25,843 nucleotides of DNA from Candidatus Zixiibacteriota bacterium (GCA_900498245.1 LS998015.1:47191-73033); one strand, 5' to 3'; shown: positions 14,852-23,121, counted from the first letter of the stretch. The notes: generated from the sequence alone by a model not told the origin. Numbers and translations: made by a program.

Positions 14852-15604
14852 TTAATCTTTCAGAAATGATTCATTAAGAAATTTCTTCAACCGCACCAAT
14901 GGGATACTGACCTTCTGCACCCCGGCGGCGTACGGGGCGACGGTGTACTGCTCGAAGTAGAAATAAAGGGAATCGGGGCCGATTAAAAATCTCTGAAAAT
15001 TTTCCGGCTCCGGCCCGGCCCCTTTGGCGATCCAATCATCCTGCCCGTATTCACCCAGTTGCTTTTTTAGGTCTTCGCGGGAGATCGCCGAAAGAGTATC
15101 CAGAAATACGGCGCCGATCGCGAATAGGTCGCTCAGGGCCAGGCGGCGGTTGTTTTTCAGATCGAAATTCATCGTCACGACCCGGGTGTTGCCATGCGCC
15201 CCGCCGGTGAAAGTATAAATTTCAAACTTGAATCCGAGAAGACTGTCCGGCCGGAACATTGCGTCATACTTCATGGTCAATTCGTTGATCCAATTATGGG
15301 ACAGCCGCTCGGTTCCGATCGCGGCGCGAAAAGAATCTATTTCATTCTCGGCGAAATTCCTTGTCGTTGTATCAACCAGCCGGTTTCCTACTGACGGGTA
15401 ATCTATTTCTAATTTATAATTATCCCCCTTCTTCTTGATCTCATGATTTTTGACCTCAACAGTCGGGCTTAAAATCGGCGCCGGGGTTTCGGTCTTTTTG
15501 TTTTTCCCGCAGCCGATGAGAACTATGACCGCCACAAAAAACGAGACGGAGAGAAGGGAAATTCGCGCGAGGCGGTTCTTTTTTAATTCAATCCGGTTCC
15601 GCAT
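14852..15604 (-). CDS. Lipoprotein with DUF4163/DUF3298 (PdaC/RsiV-like) domains
   Basis: The 250-residue product has a basic start, a hydrophobic segment (residues 15-30) and a lipobox LIGC with the lipid cysteine at about 32. The mature part shows the DUF4163 to DUF3298 pattern: YKLEIDYPSV, then YTFTGGAHGNT with NFDLK..RRLALSDLF, and a C-terminal FYFEQYTVAPYAAG. These domains occur in the anti-sigma factor RsiV (lysozyme binding) and in peptidoglycan deacetylase PdaC. Here there is no cytoplasmic anti-sigma part, so a periplasmic or surface binding role is likely. It follows the SIMPL gene with a 19-base gap on the same strand; no clear ribosome site precedes the ATG. Confidence 0.8.
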   Translation of the reverse strand: MRNRIELKKNRLARISLLSVSFFVAVIVLIGCGKNKKTETPAPILSPTVEVKNHEIKKKGDNYKLEIDYPSVGNRLVDTTTRNFAENEIDSFRAAIGTERLSHNWINELTMKYDAMFRPDSLLGFKFEIYTFTGGAHGNTRVVTMNFDLKNNRRLALSDLFAIGAVFLDTLSAISREDLKKQLGEYGQDDWIAKGAGPEPENFQRFLIGPDSLYFYFEQYTVAPYAAGVQKVSIPLVRLKKFLNESFLKD

Positions 15605-15623
15605 AGATATTGTACCATTATGA

Positions 15624-16328
15624 TCACTTTATTATAAACGATGCCCGTACTGTCACGGTGATATCCTTGGTTTTGGTTTGAGTATTATACATGCCGTAAT
15701 CGCTGACTTCATTGGAATACGGCTCATTGATCTGGAACACCCCGGCTTTCAGGGAGGTCACGGTACCCAGCGACGCCCCGGAATTTTTGGCGATTTCCTC
15801 GGCCCGCTTGCGGGCATCCTTGGTGGCCTCCGAAAGAAGGGCCATTTTTATTTCCGCCAGTTGGGAGTTCAGATATTCCAGATTGGAATTCTGCATAATT
15901 ACACCCTTGTCGAGAAGCGCCGCCGGATTGAGGGCCAATTCCTCCACGGCCGCGATATTCGCTGTCACGACAAACAGACTCTGCCTGATATTGTAATTCG
16001 AGGTCTGCCCCTGAGGACCGTAGACCGGATCGGTACCTATCGGCTGAATCGAAATATCTTTGTCATCGATATTTCGTTCCTTAAGAAGGCCCTTTAAAAC
16101 CTGTAGATCGGCCTGGATCAGACGGTACCCGGTGCTGAGTTCTTTAATATCTGAAGTCCGATTCAATGTTATCCGCCATTTCACGATATCGGAATCGAAA
16201 CGTTTGGTAGCCGCCCCCACGACACTGACAGTATTTTGATTTCCCCGCGCCGCATAAAAAAAGATGCCAAAAATAAGGAAGGCGGCGACAATTGATATGC
16301 CTAAGATAATGACCTGACCGGTTTTCAT
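15624..16328 (-). CDS. SIMPL-domain (DUF541) protein
   Basis: The 234-residue product starts with a membrane-spanning or uncleaved signal segment (residues 6-26) and continues with a complete SIMPL domain: TVSVVGAATKRFDSDIVKW, FVVTANIAAVEEL, and A..DARKRAEEIAKNSGASLGTV, the conserved central helix. Members such as Bp26/OMP28 are periplasmic or membrane-anchored and form ring-like oligomers; the exact role is unclear. The ATG at 16328 was chosen over the longer frame (start at 16370) because AAAGGA lies 5 bases before it and the transmembrane segment then falls at the N-terminus. Likely co-transcribed with the downstream lipoprotein gene. Confidence 0.88.
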   Translation of the reverse strand: MKTGQVIILGISIVAAFLIFGIFFYAARGNQNTVSVVGAATKRFDSDIVKWRITLNRTSDIKELSTGYRLIQADLQVLKGLLKERNIDDKDISIQPIGTDPVYGPQGQTSNYNIRQSLFVVTANIAAVEELALNPAALLDKGVIMQNSNLEYLNSQLAEIKMALLSEATKDARKRAEEIAKNSGASLGTVTSLKAGVFQINEPYSNEVSDYGMYNTQTKTKDITVTVRASFIIK

Positions 16329-16431
16329 TCCAATCCTTTCTCCATATAAATCATTTACGCAAAAAACCATGCAGAATTGTTCAAATCAAGACCAATTTAT
16401 AATCAGTTTAAGCCGAAAGTCGATTTTTTTC

Positions 16432-16459
16432 TTGCCAAATATTTAATCTGTTTTAAATT
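16432..16459 (+). promoter_or_regulatory. Candidate promoter of the leader-peptide/RNA unit
   Basis: TTGCCA (16432-16437), the same -35 as in the iorA promoter, a 16-base spacer and TAAATT (16454-16459). The -10 matches at 4 of 6 positions. The predicted start is near 16466, a few bases before the extended anti-16S segment. Confidence 0.4.
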
Positions 16460-16490
16460 GGAAATACACAAGAAAGGAGGTGGTCCAGTC

Positions 16491-16529
16491 TTGATAAATA
16501 CGGAACATAGTGAGGTGGCTGCTACTTAG
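16491..16529 (+). CDS. 12-codon leader peptide (TTG start)
   Basis: The frame starts with TTG and encodes (M)INTEHSEVAAT, then TAG. The preceding AAGGAGGTGG gives an extremely strong ribosome site at standard spacing. An overlapping frame reads RKEVVQS and stops at TGA TAA just where this one begins. The peptide has no hydrophobic or amino-acid-run feature typical of attenuation leaders (it holds single Thr, His, Glu and Val-Ala-Ala codons). The frame could be an accident of a structured RNA; comparison with relatives would decide. Confidence 0.35.
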   Translation: MINTEHSEVAAT

Positions 16530-16584
16530 CGGCGCTCTAACATATTAGTTGGGGTGACGTTAAGTAAATCCCAACAGTTTACCG

Positions 16585-16614
16585 GCCCGACGGTTCCGCA
16601 CTGTCGGGCTTTTC
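16585..16614 (+). terminator. Intrinsic terminator of the leader unit
   Basis: GCCCGAC (16585-16591) pairs with GTCGGGC (16603-16609), extendable by a G-U and a G-C pair, around a 7-9 base loop, followed by TTTT (16611-16614) and CATTT. It lies 112 bases before the nitroreductase ATG. Confidence 0.65.
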
Positions 16615-16725
16615 ATTTCCCCGGAATTTAAAAATATATCCCTGGCCGATTGCGGAACCTGTTCCGGATCAATATATTAGTTAAAATTGAACCGTTACCT
16701 CTCACTCTTTACTACGGGAGAAAAT

Positions 16726-17643
16726 ATGGCCGACCAGGAAATGTCCCACCACGGAATAGATGACTCCTCGTCCAAAAAATACCCCAACGAAACAATGCGG
16801 CTTCTGATCGAACGATCCAGTTGTCGTAGTTTTTATGACAGGCCAATCCCCGATGATGTTCTGGCTATGATACTTGAAGCCGGCAACCGGGCCGCCACGG
16901 GCGGGAATTTACAGCCGTTTTCGATTATTAAAATTATCGACCCGGCGGTCAAAAAAGAAGTGGATAGGTTGTGCGGCGAGCAGGAGTTTATTTCCACAGC
17001 CCCGGTCGATCTGCTTTTTTGCCTCGATTGGTACCGGCTGAAATGTTGGGCCGAAATAGAAGAAGCCCCGTTTTCGGCGACCTCATCATTCCGCCACTTC
17101 TGGATTTCCTTTCAAGATACAATCATTGCCGCCCAGAATATCTGCACGGCCGCTGATGCTCTCGGCCTCGGTTCGGTTTATGTCGGCACGGTTCTGGAGT
17201 GTTTTCGGGAATTGAGGCAGATTTTCGACCTGCCGGAGGGGGTCTTTCCGGTGGTTCTTTTAAGTCTCGGGTACCCCAAGGCGCGTCCGATGCCGAAGAA
17301 GAAGCTGGGAGTAAAAACGATAGTGCATGACGGCAAGTACCATAAAATGAATGATACCGAGATAAAGACAGCATTCGAGAATAAATATCCCGGATTCAAA
17401 AGAGAACTGACGGCGGAGCGGTTGGAACGGTACGAAACGGTTTGCCGGCGGGTGCGGGGCGAGCAATTTGCCAAGATTGCCGTGGAGCGGGTCAAGAACC
17501 AGGGATATTTCAACGCCATTCAGAATTATTTTGGACTACATTATGCGGCCGACTTAATGCCGGAAGGAAACGATGATTTCCTGGCGATGGTGAAAGAATT
17601 CGGCTTTTTCTGGTTTGAAGAATACCAATCGTCAAATGAATAA
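16726..17643 (+). CDS. Nitroreductase-family FMN oxidoreductase with C-terminal extension
   Basis: The 305-residue product has a nitroreductase domain at about 20-200: LLIERSSCRSFYDRPIP (FMN phosphate binding), EAGNRAATGGNLQPFSI, then AAQNICTAADALGLGSVYVG, and LLSLGYPKARP. Such enzymes are NAD(P)H-dependent FMN reductases acting on nitro compounds, quinones or flavins. Beyond it there is a helical C-terminal tail of about 90 residues with NKYPGFKRELTAERL and a tryptophan/phenylalanine-rich end, longer than in small family members. The ATG at 16726 follows GGGAG with ideal spacing; the longer TTG-started frame (16687) has no site. It stands alone, converging on the dockerin-protein gene. The substrate is unknown. 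Confidence 0.88.
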   Translation: MADQEMSHHGIDDSSSKKYPNETMRLLIERSSCRSFYDRPIPDDVLAMILEAGNRAATGGNLQPFSIIKIIDPAVKKEVDRLCGEQEFISTAPVDLLFCLDWYRLKCWAEIEEAPFSATSSFRHFWISFQDTIIAAQNICTAADALGLGSVYVGTVLECFRELRQIFDLPEGVFPVVLLSLGYPKARPMPKKKLGVKTIVHDGKYHKMNDTEIKTAFENKYPGFKRELTAERLERYETVCRRVRGEQFAKIAVERVKNQGYFNAIQNYFGLHYAADLMPEGNDDFLAMVKEFGFFWFEEYQSSNE

Positions 17644-17747
17644 TGCCGCCATCAACTAAAGTGCAAGTTATGGGTGCGTCAGTAAGTCGGGATCCGTGAA
17701 TTCCGTATCAATAGCCACCGTTCAGGGGAGCCCCGGCCGGCTTTGAA

Positions 17748-20366
17748 TCAGGGGCAATCAAGCGCCGGGCCGCTCTTATACAAATAATTGATCAGATGGG
17801 CCACGTCGAGAATGTTGATGGCCCCGGAATTGTTGACATCGGCCATATTTATATCGTCCGGTTCCGGCCCGTGCTTATATAGATATTGAATCAGGAAGCT
17901 GATATCGAGGATATTCAAAACGCCGCTGCCGTCGAGATCTCCGCACATTATAAGACATTCGATTCCAAAGGTCCCCATCAATACGGCGCAACTATTATTG
18001 GCCGGTGCGCAGGGGGAGGCGGCCGAAATGTGGTAGTCACCGGCGGCATAATCACAGAATTGGGGGTTGAGTTCCAGGTTACCGAATTCATCTTCGCCGT
18101 GCTCCGCCAAAGAGACAAAATTGCCGCTGTCATTGCCGAAGACATCGTTGCACCTTATGGCATATACCGGAAACCAGCAACAACCTTTATAAATACCATA
18201 CTTGTTATAAGCTATAAGGCAGTTGGAAATAACCGTGGAATCAACATCGGGCTGCATTGCTTTGGGGGGTTCCGCTTCCATAAATATCCCGGCTTCCCCG
18301 TTGCCGACAAAGGTGCAATTGAAGACGCTCGATCCGGGATAAATAAAGATCCATATCCCGTTCATGCCATTGCCTTTTATGAGGGAATTGGAAATGACGG
18401 CTCCCGAGAGGTGCATATAGCCGAAATTGATTCCGTTCAGAGTGTTATTCGAAATGATGCAGCTATCAATAACCGGTTTGGCCCCGCTGCTTCCATAAAT
18501 TCCGGATCCGTCATTTTCGGTTATGATGCAATTGCGAATAGTCGGCGATGCGGCAATCAGGAAAATTGCCCCCAATTCGTCGGTAAAAGAATTCTTAATC
18601 GTAAACCCGTCAATAACCGTAAGGGTATCTTCAGAATCATGCAGATAAAATCCCCAATGGGCATTCATGGGTCCGGCCTCACAGTCTATTATTGTGACCT
18701 CCGGCCCGCTCTCCGATTTTAAAATGACTCGTTTGCCCCGAAACGTCAAATCCCGATTGCCGTCACCGGTATAGGTGCCGGGAGCGACCAGAACGGTATC
18801 GCGTTCCTGAGCCGAATCGATGCCGGCCTGTATGGTTGGATATGAAGTACGGACATTGAAGGAGATGGGGTTCCGCAGGGTAAAAGTCATCGGCGAGGAC
18901 CATTCTCCGACATCATATTGATCGCCAGCCCGGGCCCGCCACCAGTATTGGGTCCCGACATCGTTCAGATCATAAAAACTTGATCGGGTCGAATCAAGCT
19001 GCTCAGTGACTCCCGCCTCCGATATTGCCAATTGGGTCAATCCCGGATCGGAAAAAATTTGAAAATCATAGTATGGTTCATCGCCGTTGGCGTCAAACGA
19101 ATTTCTCACGATTAGGCGCACCGCTTCGATACTGACGAGTTGATTCAACGGCCAAAGCAGATCCGGGGCCTCAGGGGGGGCATTCATAGTGAAAGCGGCT
19201 TCGGTCCATGCGCCCCAGTCGGTGCCGTTGCCGCTCACCCGGATTCGAAAATAATATGTGATCCCGTTTTCCAGGGCCGTGCCAGAATATATGGCAAAGG
19301 TATCCGAAGTTATTATTTGTCCCGACTGCCATGTCTCGGCGCTCGCCCAATCCTTGTCGGTTCCAACTTCGATTTCGTATCCGGCCTGAGTCATATTAAC
19401 AGTATCATAGAACATCCAATGAATGGTCGGGGTGTGATTCAATACATGGGCGATATCTTCGCTTCCCAGATTGAGATTATAAGCCGAGGGAATTCTCTGA
19501 TCGAAGGGGAGGGCCCCGATATCAATACGGGTACCGTCGAGATCGTTCGGAAGCGACGGATGCCCGGCGTCGATACAGGCTGAAGCCCGGTGCAGATAGA
19601 AATTGCGACTCAGCGTATCGAGGAAGAATGGATCGGCGGAGATATCAAAGGGACTGGCGTAGAGACCGGAATAATTTTGGGAATTGCCCCAGATATCGTT
19701 ATAATTCTCCGTTACCGTCCAGCCGCCGGGGCTGTATAAACCGACCTGGCAGCCGGTTATAATATTATTTCTGACAATCGTCGAGGCCGATGCCGCCATA
19801 AGTCCGGTAGTCCCGCCAAAGATGGTATTGTTTACAAAATTAACCGCGCCGGCCATCTCAATCCAGGCATTCATGGCCGGACCGGTATTGTCATAAAAAA
19901 GATTGTGCGTTACCAGCGAGTTGGAACCGCTGCCGATAAAGAGGACCGGTGAACTGCCATCGAGACTATGATGTTTCCGAAAGATATTGTTGCGAATAGT
20001 CGGAGAGGCGCCATAAACACTGATGGCACGACAGGTAAAGGTTTTGGTTCCGAAAGTGAAACCGTCAATAACGGCCGCCGCCGATTCTCCGTTGGTGAAA
20101 CTGATGATGTGGGTTTCTGCCCCCCCGGGGTCGAGAAAGGTCAAGTCGCGCCCCGCCTCGCTGGTCAGGACAATGTTTTTCCCGTAGAAATTGAGGTTAA
20201 CCGCATATCGCCCCGGCGCAACCAAGACGGTATCGCCGCTGACGGAAGCATTAATGGCATCCTGTATATTTATGTAATCGGCGGGAACATGGAGAGTGAC
20301 CGCGCCTGATTCCGAAACTGCCCAAAGCAAGGCGGAAATAATTAGGATGAATATTGTCCTGAACAT
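17748..20366 (-). CDS. Secreted protein: two right-handed beta-helix domains, two fibronectin-III-like domains, C-terminal type I dockerin
   Basis: The 872-residue product starts with a signal peptide (1-23). Domains in order: beta-helix 1 (about 24-285, opening with YINIQDAINASVSGDTVLVAPGRY), two FnIII-like modules (about 300-395 and 400-498), beta-helix 2 (about 505-800, opening with YPTIQAGIDSAQERDTVLVAPGTY, a near-copy of the first opening) and a dockerin at 808-872 with two calcium-loop repeats (DLDGSGVLNILDISFLI and DVNNSGAINILDVAHLI). Beta-helices often bind or cleave polysaccharides, but no catalytic residues could be assigned. The ATG at 20366 was chosen because GGGAGGT lies 6 bases before it; a TTG two codons upstream has no room for a site. 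No cohesin is visible nearby. Confidence 0.88.
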   Translation of the reverse strand: MFRTIFILIISALLWAVSESGAVTLHVPADYINIQDAINASVSGDTVLVAPGRYAVNLNFYGKNIVLTSEAGRDLTFLDPGGAETHIISFTNGESAAAVIDGFTFGTKTFTCRAISVYGASPTIRNNIFRKHHSLDGSSPVLFIGSGSNSLVTHNLFYDNTGPAMNAWIEMAGAVNFVNNTIFGGTTGLMAASASTIVRNNIITGCQVGLYSPGGWTVTENYNDIWGNSQNYSGLYASPFDISADPFFLDTLSRNFYLHRASACIDAGHPSLPNDLDGTRIDIGALPFDQRIPSAYNLNLGSEDIAHVLNHTPTIHWMFYDTVNMTQAGYEIEVGTDKDWASAETWQSGQIITSDTFAIYSGTALENGITYYFRIRVSGNGTDWGAWTEAAFTMNAPPEAPDLLWPLNQLVSIEAVRLIVRNSFDANGDEPYYDFQIFSDPGLTQLAISEAGVTEQLDSTRSSFYDLNDVGTQYWWRARAGDQYDVGEWSSPMTFTLRNPISFNVRTSYPTIQAGIDSAQERDTVLVAPGTYTGDGNRDLTFRGKRVILKSESGPEVTIIDCEAGPMNAHWGFYLHDSEDTLTVIDGFTIKNSFTDELGAIFLIAASPTIRNCIITENDGSGIYGSSGAKPVIDSCIISNNTLNGINFGYMHLSGAVISNSLIKGNGMNGIWIFIYPGSSVFNCTFVGNGEAGIFMEAEPPKAMQPDVDSTVISNCLIAYNKYGIYKGCCWFPVYAIRCNDVFGNDSGNFVSLAEHGEDEFGNLELNPQFCDYAAGDYHISAASPCAPANNSCAVLMGTFGIECLIMCGDLDGSGVLNILDISFLIQYLYKHGPEPDDINMADVNNSGAINILDVAHLINYLYKSGPALDCP

Positions 20367-20429
20367 AACCAAACCTCCCTGTGGCGATATTCGTTATCTA
20401 TAAGATGGAATTTGATATATCTATAATTT

Positions 20430-20457
20430 AATATACGGGGAGGGCATATTTTGTCAA
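20430..20457 (-). promoter_or_regulatory. Promoter of the beta-helix/dockerin gene
   Basis: On the minus strand a perfect TTGACA (20452-20457), 16 bases and TATATT (20430-20435, 5 of 6). The start would be near 20423, giving a leader of about 57 bases. AT-rich sequence follows the -10. Confidence 0.6.
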
Positions 20458-20492
20458 GTTCAAGATGAGGTCGACCGCTTTACTCCAGGCAT

Positions 20493-20543
20493 AAAAATAC
20501 CGGCAGGAATTTTTTTGCTATGAGCGCTCTCAACTCCTGCCGG
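20493..20543 (-). terminator. Intrinsic terminator of the aspartic protease gene
   Basis: On the minus strand CCGGCAGGA pairs with TCCTGCCGG (plus-strand 20535-20543 with 20500-20508) across a 26-base loop, then TATTTTTAT. It lies about 30 bases beyond the stop of the gene that ends at 20576. The stem repeats the CCTGCCGG core seen in the terminator at 261-289. Confidence 0.65.
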
Positions 20544-20575
20544 CTTTTCAATTCAGGCAATATGACTCTGTAAGA

Positions 20576-22441
20576 CTATTCGAATAAATCTTTGAGGACC
20601 AATTTCAAAGTCAGAGTCTTGTCCTCCCGCTTTACATTCAGATCATACACCGTTCCAGGCTTCTCGCGCAAAAGTTTGCGAATGGCGATGAGGCCATCAT
20701 AATCTTTCGTCGGTTTGCCGTTAATAGTTTGAACTATGTCGCCAATTTTTAAACCGGCTATGTCGGCGGGGGTTCCCGGTGAAGCAAAAAGAACCTCGAC
20801 CTGATCGCTGTCGCCATACCCGACCTGCAGACCGCTATTGTCCCTGGGAATGAATTGTCCGAAAGCGGCCCCCTTCTCCACAATAACCTGACCTCTCTTA
20901 TAGTCGAGATAAATGACAAAATTGTGGAGCAAATCATTTCCGATATTGCCGACCAGTTCGCGGCCGGAGAACGCCCCCTGGCCTTTTTCCAGGGGCCACG
21001 ATATTATCGGCTTATCGAGAGTGAAGCCGGCGAATTTGATGGATGTGAATTTCCGGGAGCGGGTATGCATATCGCCGCCGGCGCCGAAACCTAAAGCATC
21101 TATTCCCTTTTGATTTATAAGACCGATACTTTCGGCGTAGGGGAAGTGAAAATCGACATTGCCGGCCCCGAGATCAAGGTTCCAGAGACCGCTATCCTTA
21201 CTGTCCACCGTCATGGGAACATGAAACATATTGTCCTGAGAGAGCGGCGCGTTGATTATTGTGCCGTCGCCACTGTAAGAAAAACTGTCCGGGTCATAAA
21301 ATGATATTTGTTCTTTGGCGTAATCAATTCTGGTTACAAAGCGCGACAGGAAATCATACCCGAGAATCCCGGCCACTTCAAGCCCCATGATTTTGTGAAA
21401 CAACCCTTGAAGACTGATGGCCATTATTTTCTGTTGATCGATCTCCAAACCTTCGAGCGAATATTGCGGAATGGTAGTGAAGGACACATCCACGACGCGG
21501 CTGACCCCCTGACCCTTGATATTGCCTTCCATCTTGAGGCCCGCGTTTGCGGCAAAAGTGCTGTCCAGCACCGATCGCCCGGCGCCGGAATCGAGTATCC
21601 AGAGAGAGGTTTTGCCGTTGATAGTTACATTCAGGTATATATGACGTTCGATAAATTGGAAAGGGATATTTTCCGCGCTTTTGCCGTTGGCGAATTTAAA
21701 ATCGCGCACATCCTGTTTGGGCGGCTCGAAAAGCGATGAATCAATCGGGATATTGACTTCGAATTTGGTCATTTCCACCGTCTGCCTCTGCCCGGTCGGA
21801 AGGGACAGGGCGTCCTGGCGGAAGGCGTTAAGGATGCCGTCGACCGGTCGGTAATCGCTGTACCAGGTAATATTTTCCCCTTCAGGATTGATACTGACCG
21901 ATTTTTTCAGGAGAAAACCGGTGGTATCATAATAGTTCAATACCGTGTCGGTGTTGATGGTGTTGGCGATTCTGACCGCATAGCAGACGGAACCTCCGGC
22001 GGTGTCGGTTCCGACATAGGTAATCCGGAAATTTTTCGAATCCCGATTGAGATGATCATAGTCGGCGTAAAGCTCCTGAATGCGGCGCTGCTTCAGGGTG
22101 ACGCTGTCGCGGGCAATCTGCACCTTGCCGTTGGCATCGACACTCCAGGCATAATCGCCATTGTCACCGCTGACAACTTTCATGACCTTGAGATCGACAT
22201 CCTGGCGGCTCTTGATCGGAATTTCACTCCATTTGCTGAAGGTTCCTTCGATGCCGGCCCCGACAATAATTATTTTCCCTTCGACATAAGATGTTTTCTG
22301 GGTTTTGAGTTTGTCCAGCCCCCCTGAGGCCTGGTAACAGCGGTTGATTATTTCGTACGGATCAGTTATGGCCGCTTTCATATCGGCGCCGAGCAGGCAG
22401 AAAACGCCGACAAGAATCACAATCATTAATCGATGTTTCAT
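20576..22441 (-). CDS. Exported two-lobe retropepsin-like aspartic protease with PDZ domain
   Basis: The 621-residue product has a signal peptide (1-23), an N-terminal domain of LolA/outer-membrane-lipoprotein-sorting type (about 28-240), and a protease part with two retropepsin-like lobes. Lobe 1 has WILDSGAGRSVLD (D284) and later ILGYDFLSRF (359-368). Lobe 2 has NLDLGAGNVDF (D423) and VGNIGNDLLHNF (497-508). Both show the pair of motifs (catalytic D-x-G and hydrophobic-Gly) of this fold. A PDZ domain follows (about 535-615, with GLKIGDIVQTINGKP). The second lobe has DLG, not DTG/DSG, so its activity is uncertain. The ATG follows AGGGAG. It should act in the periplasm or at the surface. Same-strand neighbour is separated by a terminator. 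Confidence 0.85.
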   Translation of the reverse strand: MKHRLMIVILVGVFCLLGADMKAAITDPYEIINRCYQASGGLDKLKTQKTSYVEGKIIIVGAGIEGTFSKWSEIPIKSRQDVDLKVMKVVSGDNGDYAWSVDANGKVQIARDSVTLKQRRIQELYADYDHLNRDSKNFRITYVGTDTAGGSVCYAVRIANTINTDTVLNYYDTTGFLLKKSVSINPEGENITWYSDYRPVDGILNAFRQDALSLPTGQRQTVEMTKFEVNIPIDSSLFEPPKQDVRDFKFANGKSAENIPFQFIERHIYLNVTINGKTSLWILDSGAGRSVLDSTFAANAGLKMEGNIKGQGVSRVVDVSFTTIPQYSLEGLEIDQQKIMAISLQGLFHKIMGLEVAGILGYDFLSRFVTRIDYAKEQISFYDPDSFSYSGDGTIINAPLSQDNMFHVPMTVDSKDSGLWNLDLGAGNVDFHFPYAESIGLINQKGIDALGFGAGGDMHTRSRKFTSIKFAGFTLDKPIISWPLEKGQGAFSGRELVGNIGNDLLHNFVIYLDYKRGQVIVEKGAAFGQFIPRDNSGLQVGYGDSDQVEVLFASPGTPADIAGLKIGDIVQTINGKPTKDYDGLIAIRKLLREKPGTVYDLNVKREDKTLTLKLVLKDLFE

Positions 22442-22498
22442 GAAACTCCCTTTAGTGAATGGCTGTTTTTCAATTTATCCGGTTGAAATATACGAAGT

Positions 22499-22528
22499 TA
22501 TATATGCCTTGTTGCAATTAATTTCCAA
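22499..22528 (-). promoter_or_regulatory. Possible promoter of the aspartic protease gene
   Basis: On the minus strand TTGGAA (22523-22528), 18 bases and TATATA (22499-22504). Both boxes match at 4-5 of 6 positions. The leader would be about 50 bases. Weak but the best candidate in the gap between the divergent genes. Confidence 0.3.
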
Positions 22529-22701
22529 ACGAGATGGTATGAAATCGGGGCGGCAGGGAATCAAAATTATTCAGGCGGATAATTTCGAGCCATTGCGAAA
22601 GAGGGGAGTTTTTTTCTGTTTCTATGGGGACGAATTTTATAGATTATTCCTGAAATCGGGGCGGCTATTTTGGCGGCGAAAAACCGGTGTCCGGGAGAGT
22701 A

Positions 22702-23121
22702 ATGGATTCGACAAAAGAACATAATAAGGACAAGGATAATCACTGGGAATGGCGCTTGAGTGCGTCGGCACGAATGGCCGCCGAACTTGATCCGGTTCGT
22801 TTCGGTGTCAAAGCGGTGTATGTCATGGGCAGTACCAAGAATGCCACCGCCGGTCCGGCCTCGGATATAGATATCCTGATTCATTTTGACGGCTCACTAC
22901 ACCAGCGTAAAGAACTGCTCCTGTGGTTGGAGGGATGGAGCCTGGCGTTCGATGAGATCAACTTTCAAAAAACCGGTCATCGCAGTGGCGGCCTTCTGGA
23001 TGTCCATATTATTACCGATGCCGATATCGCCGCAAAATCAAGTTACGCGGTTAAAATCGGAGCGTCCTCCGATGCCGCCCGCCGCCTGCCTCTAAAAAAC
23101 GAAAGCGACCCAACTAAATAA
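22702..23121 (+). CDS. Stand-alone nucleotidyltransferase-fold protein
   Basis: The 139-residue product has a Pol-beta-like nucleotidyltransferase core: VYVMGSTKNATAGPASDIDILIHF (about 40-63), the GS...DxD active site with both aspartates present, and LLDVHIIT further on, which can supply the third carboxylate. It lacks any other domain. A very similar stretch occurs, as I recall, as a terminal part of PEP-synthase-like pyruvate phosphate dikinase proteins, so this may be a split-off domain. The ATG at 22702 follows GGGAG; a GTG 15 bases upstream is in frame. The 3' end overlaps the convergent metallophosphoesterase gene by 8 bp. Target (protein, RNA or small molecule) unknown. Confidence 0.78.
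   Translation: MDSTKEHNKDKDNHWEWRLSASARMAAELDPVRFGVKAVYVMGSTKNATAGPASDIDILIHFDGSLHQRKELLLWLEGWSLAFDEINFQKTGHRSGGLLDVHIITDADIAAKSSYAVKIGASSDAARRLPLKNESDPTK

Larger units (their letters stand above)
16466..16614 (+). ncRNA. Predicted structured small RNA or leader with 16S-tail complementarity
   Basis: A transcription unit of about 150 bases can be drawn from the promoter at 16432-16459 to the terminator at 16585-16614. It contains, in order, AAAGGAGGTGGTCCAGTC (16473-16490), a 12-codon peptide frame, and a hairpin GTTGGG/CCCAAC (16548-16553 with 16570-16575). The first segment can pair over 18 bases with the canonical 3' end of 16S rRNA, with two G-U pairs. It may be a regulatory RNA, an attenuator or a leader-peptide mRNA. 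I cannot match it to a named RNA family. Confidence 0.5.

Noticed and set aside
16473-16490. Fragment of a 16S rRNA gene in antisense
   Set aside because: Only the final 18 bases match with changes, and no other 16S sequence is adjacent; a functional pairing segment is more likely than an rRNA remnant.
22567-22884. 105-codon minus-strand frame before the nucleotidyltransferase
   Set aside because: It overlaps the nucleotidyltransferase gene, which has clear motifs; composition looks like antisense.
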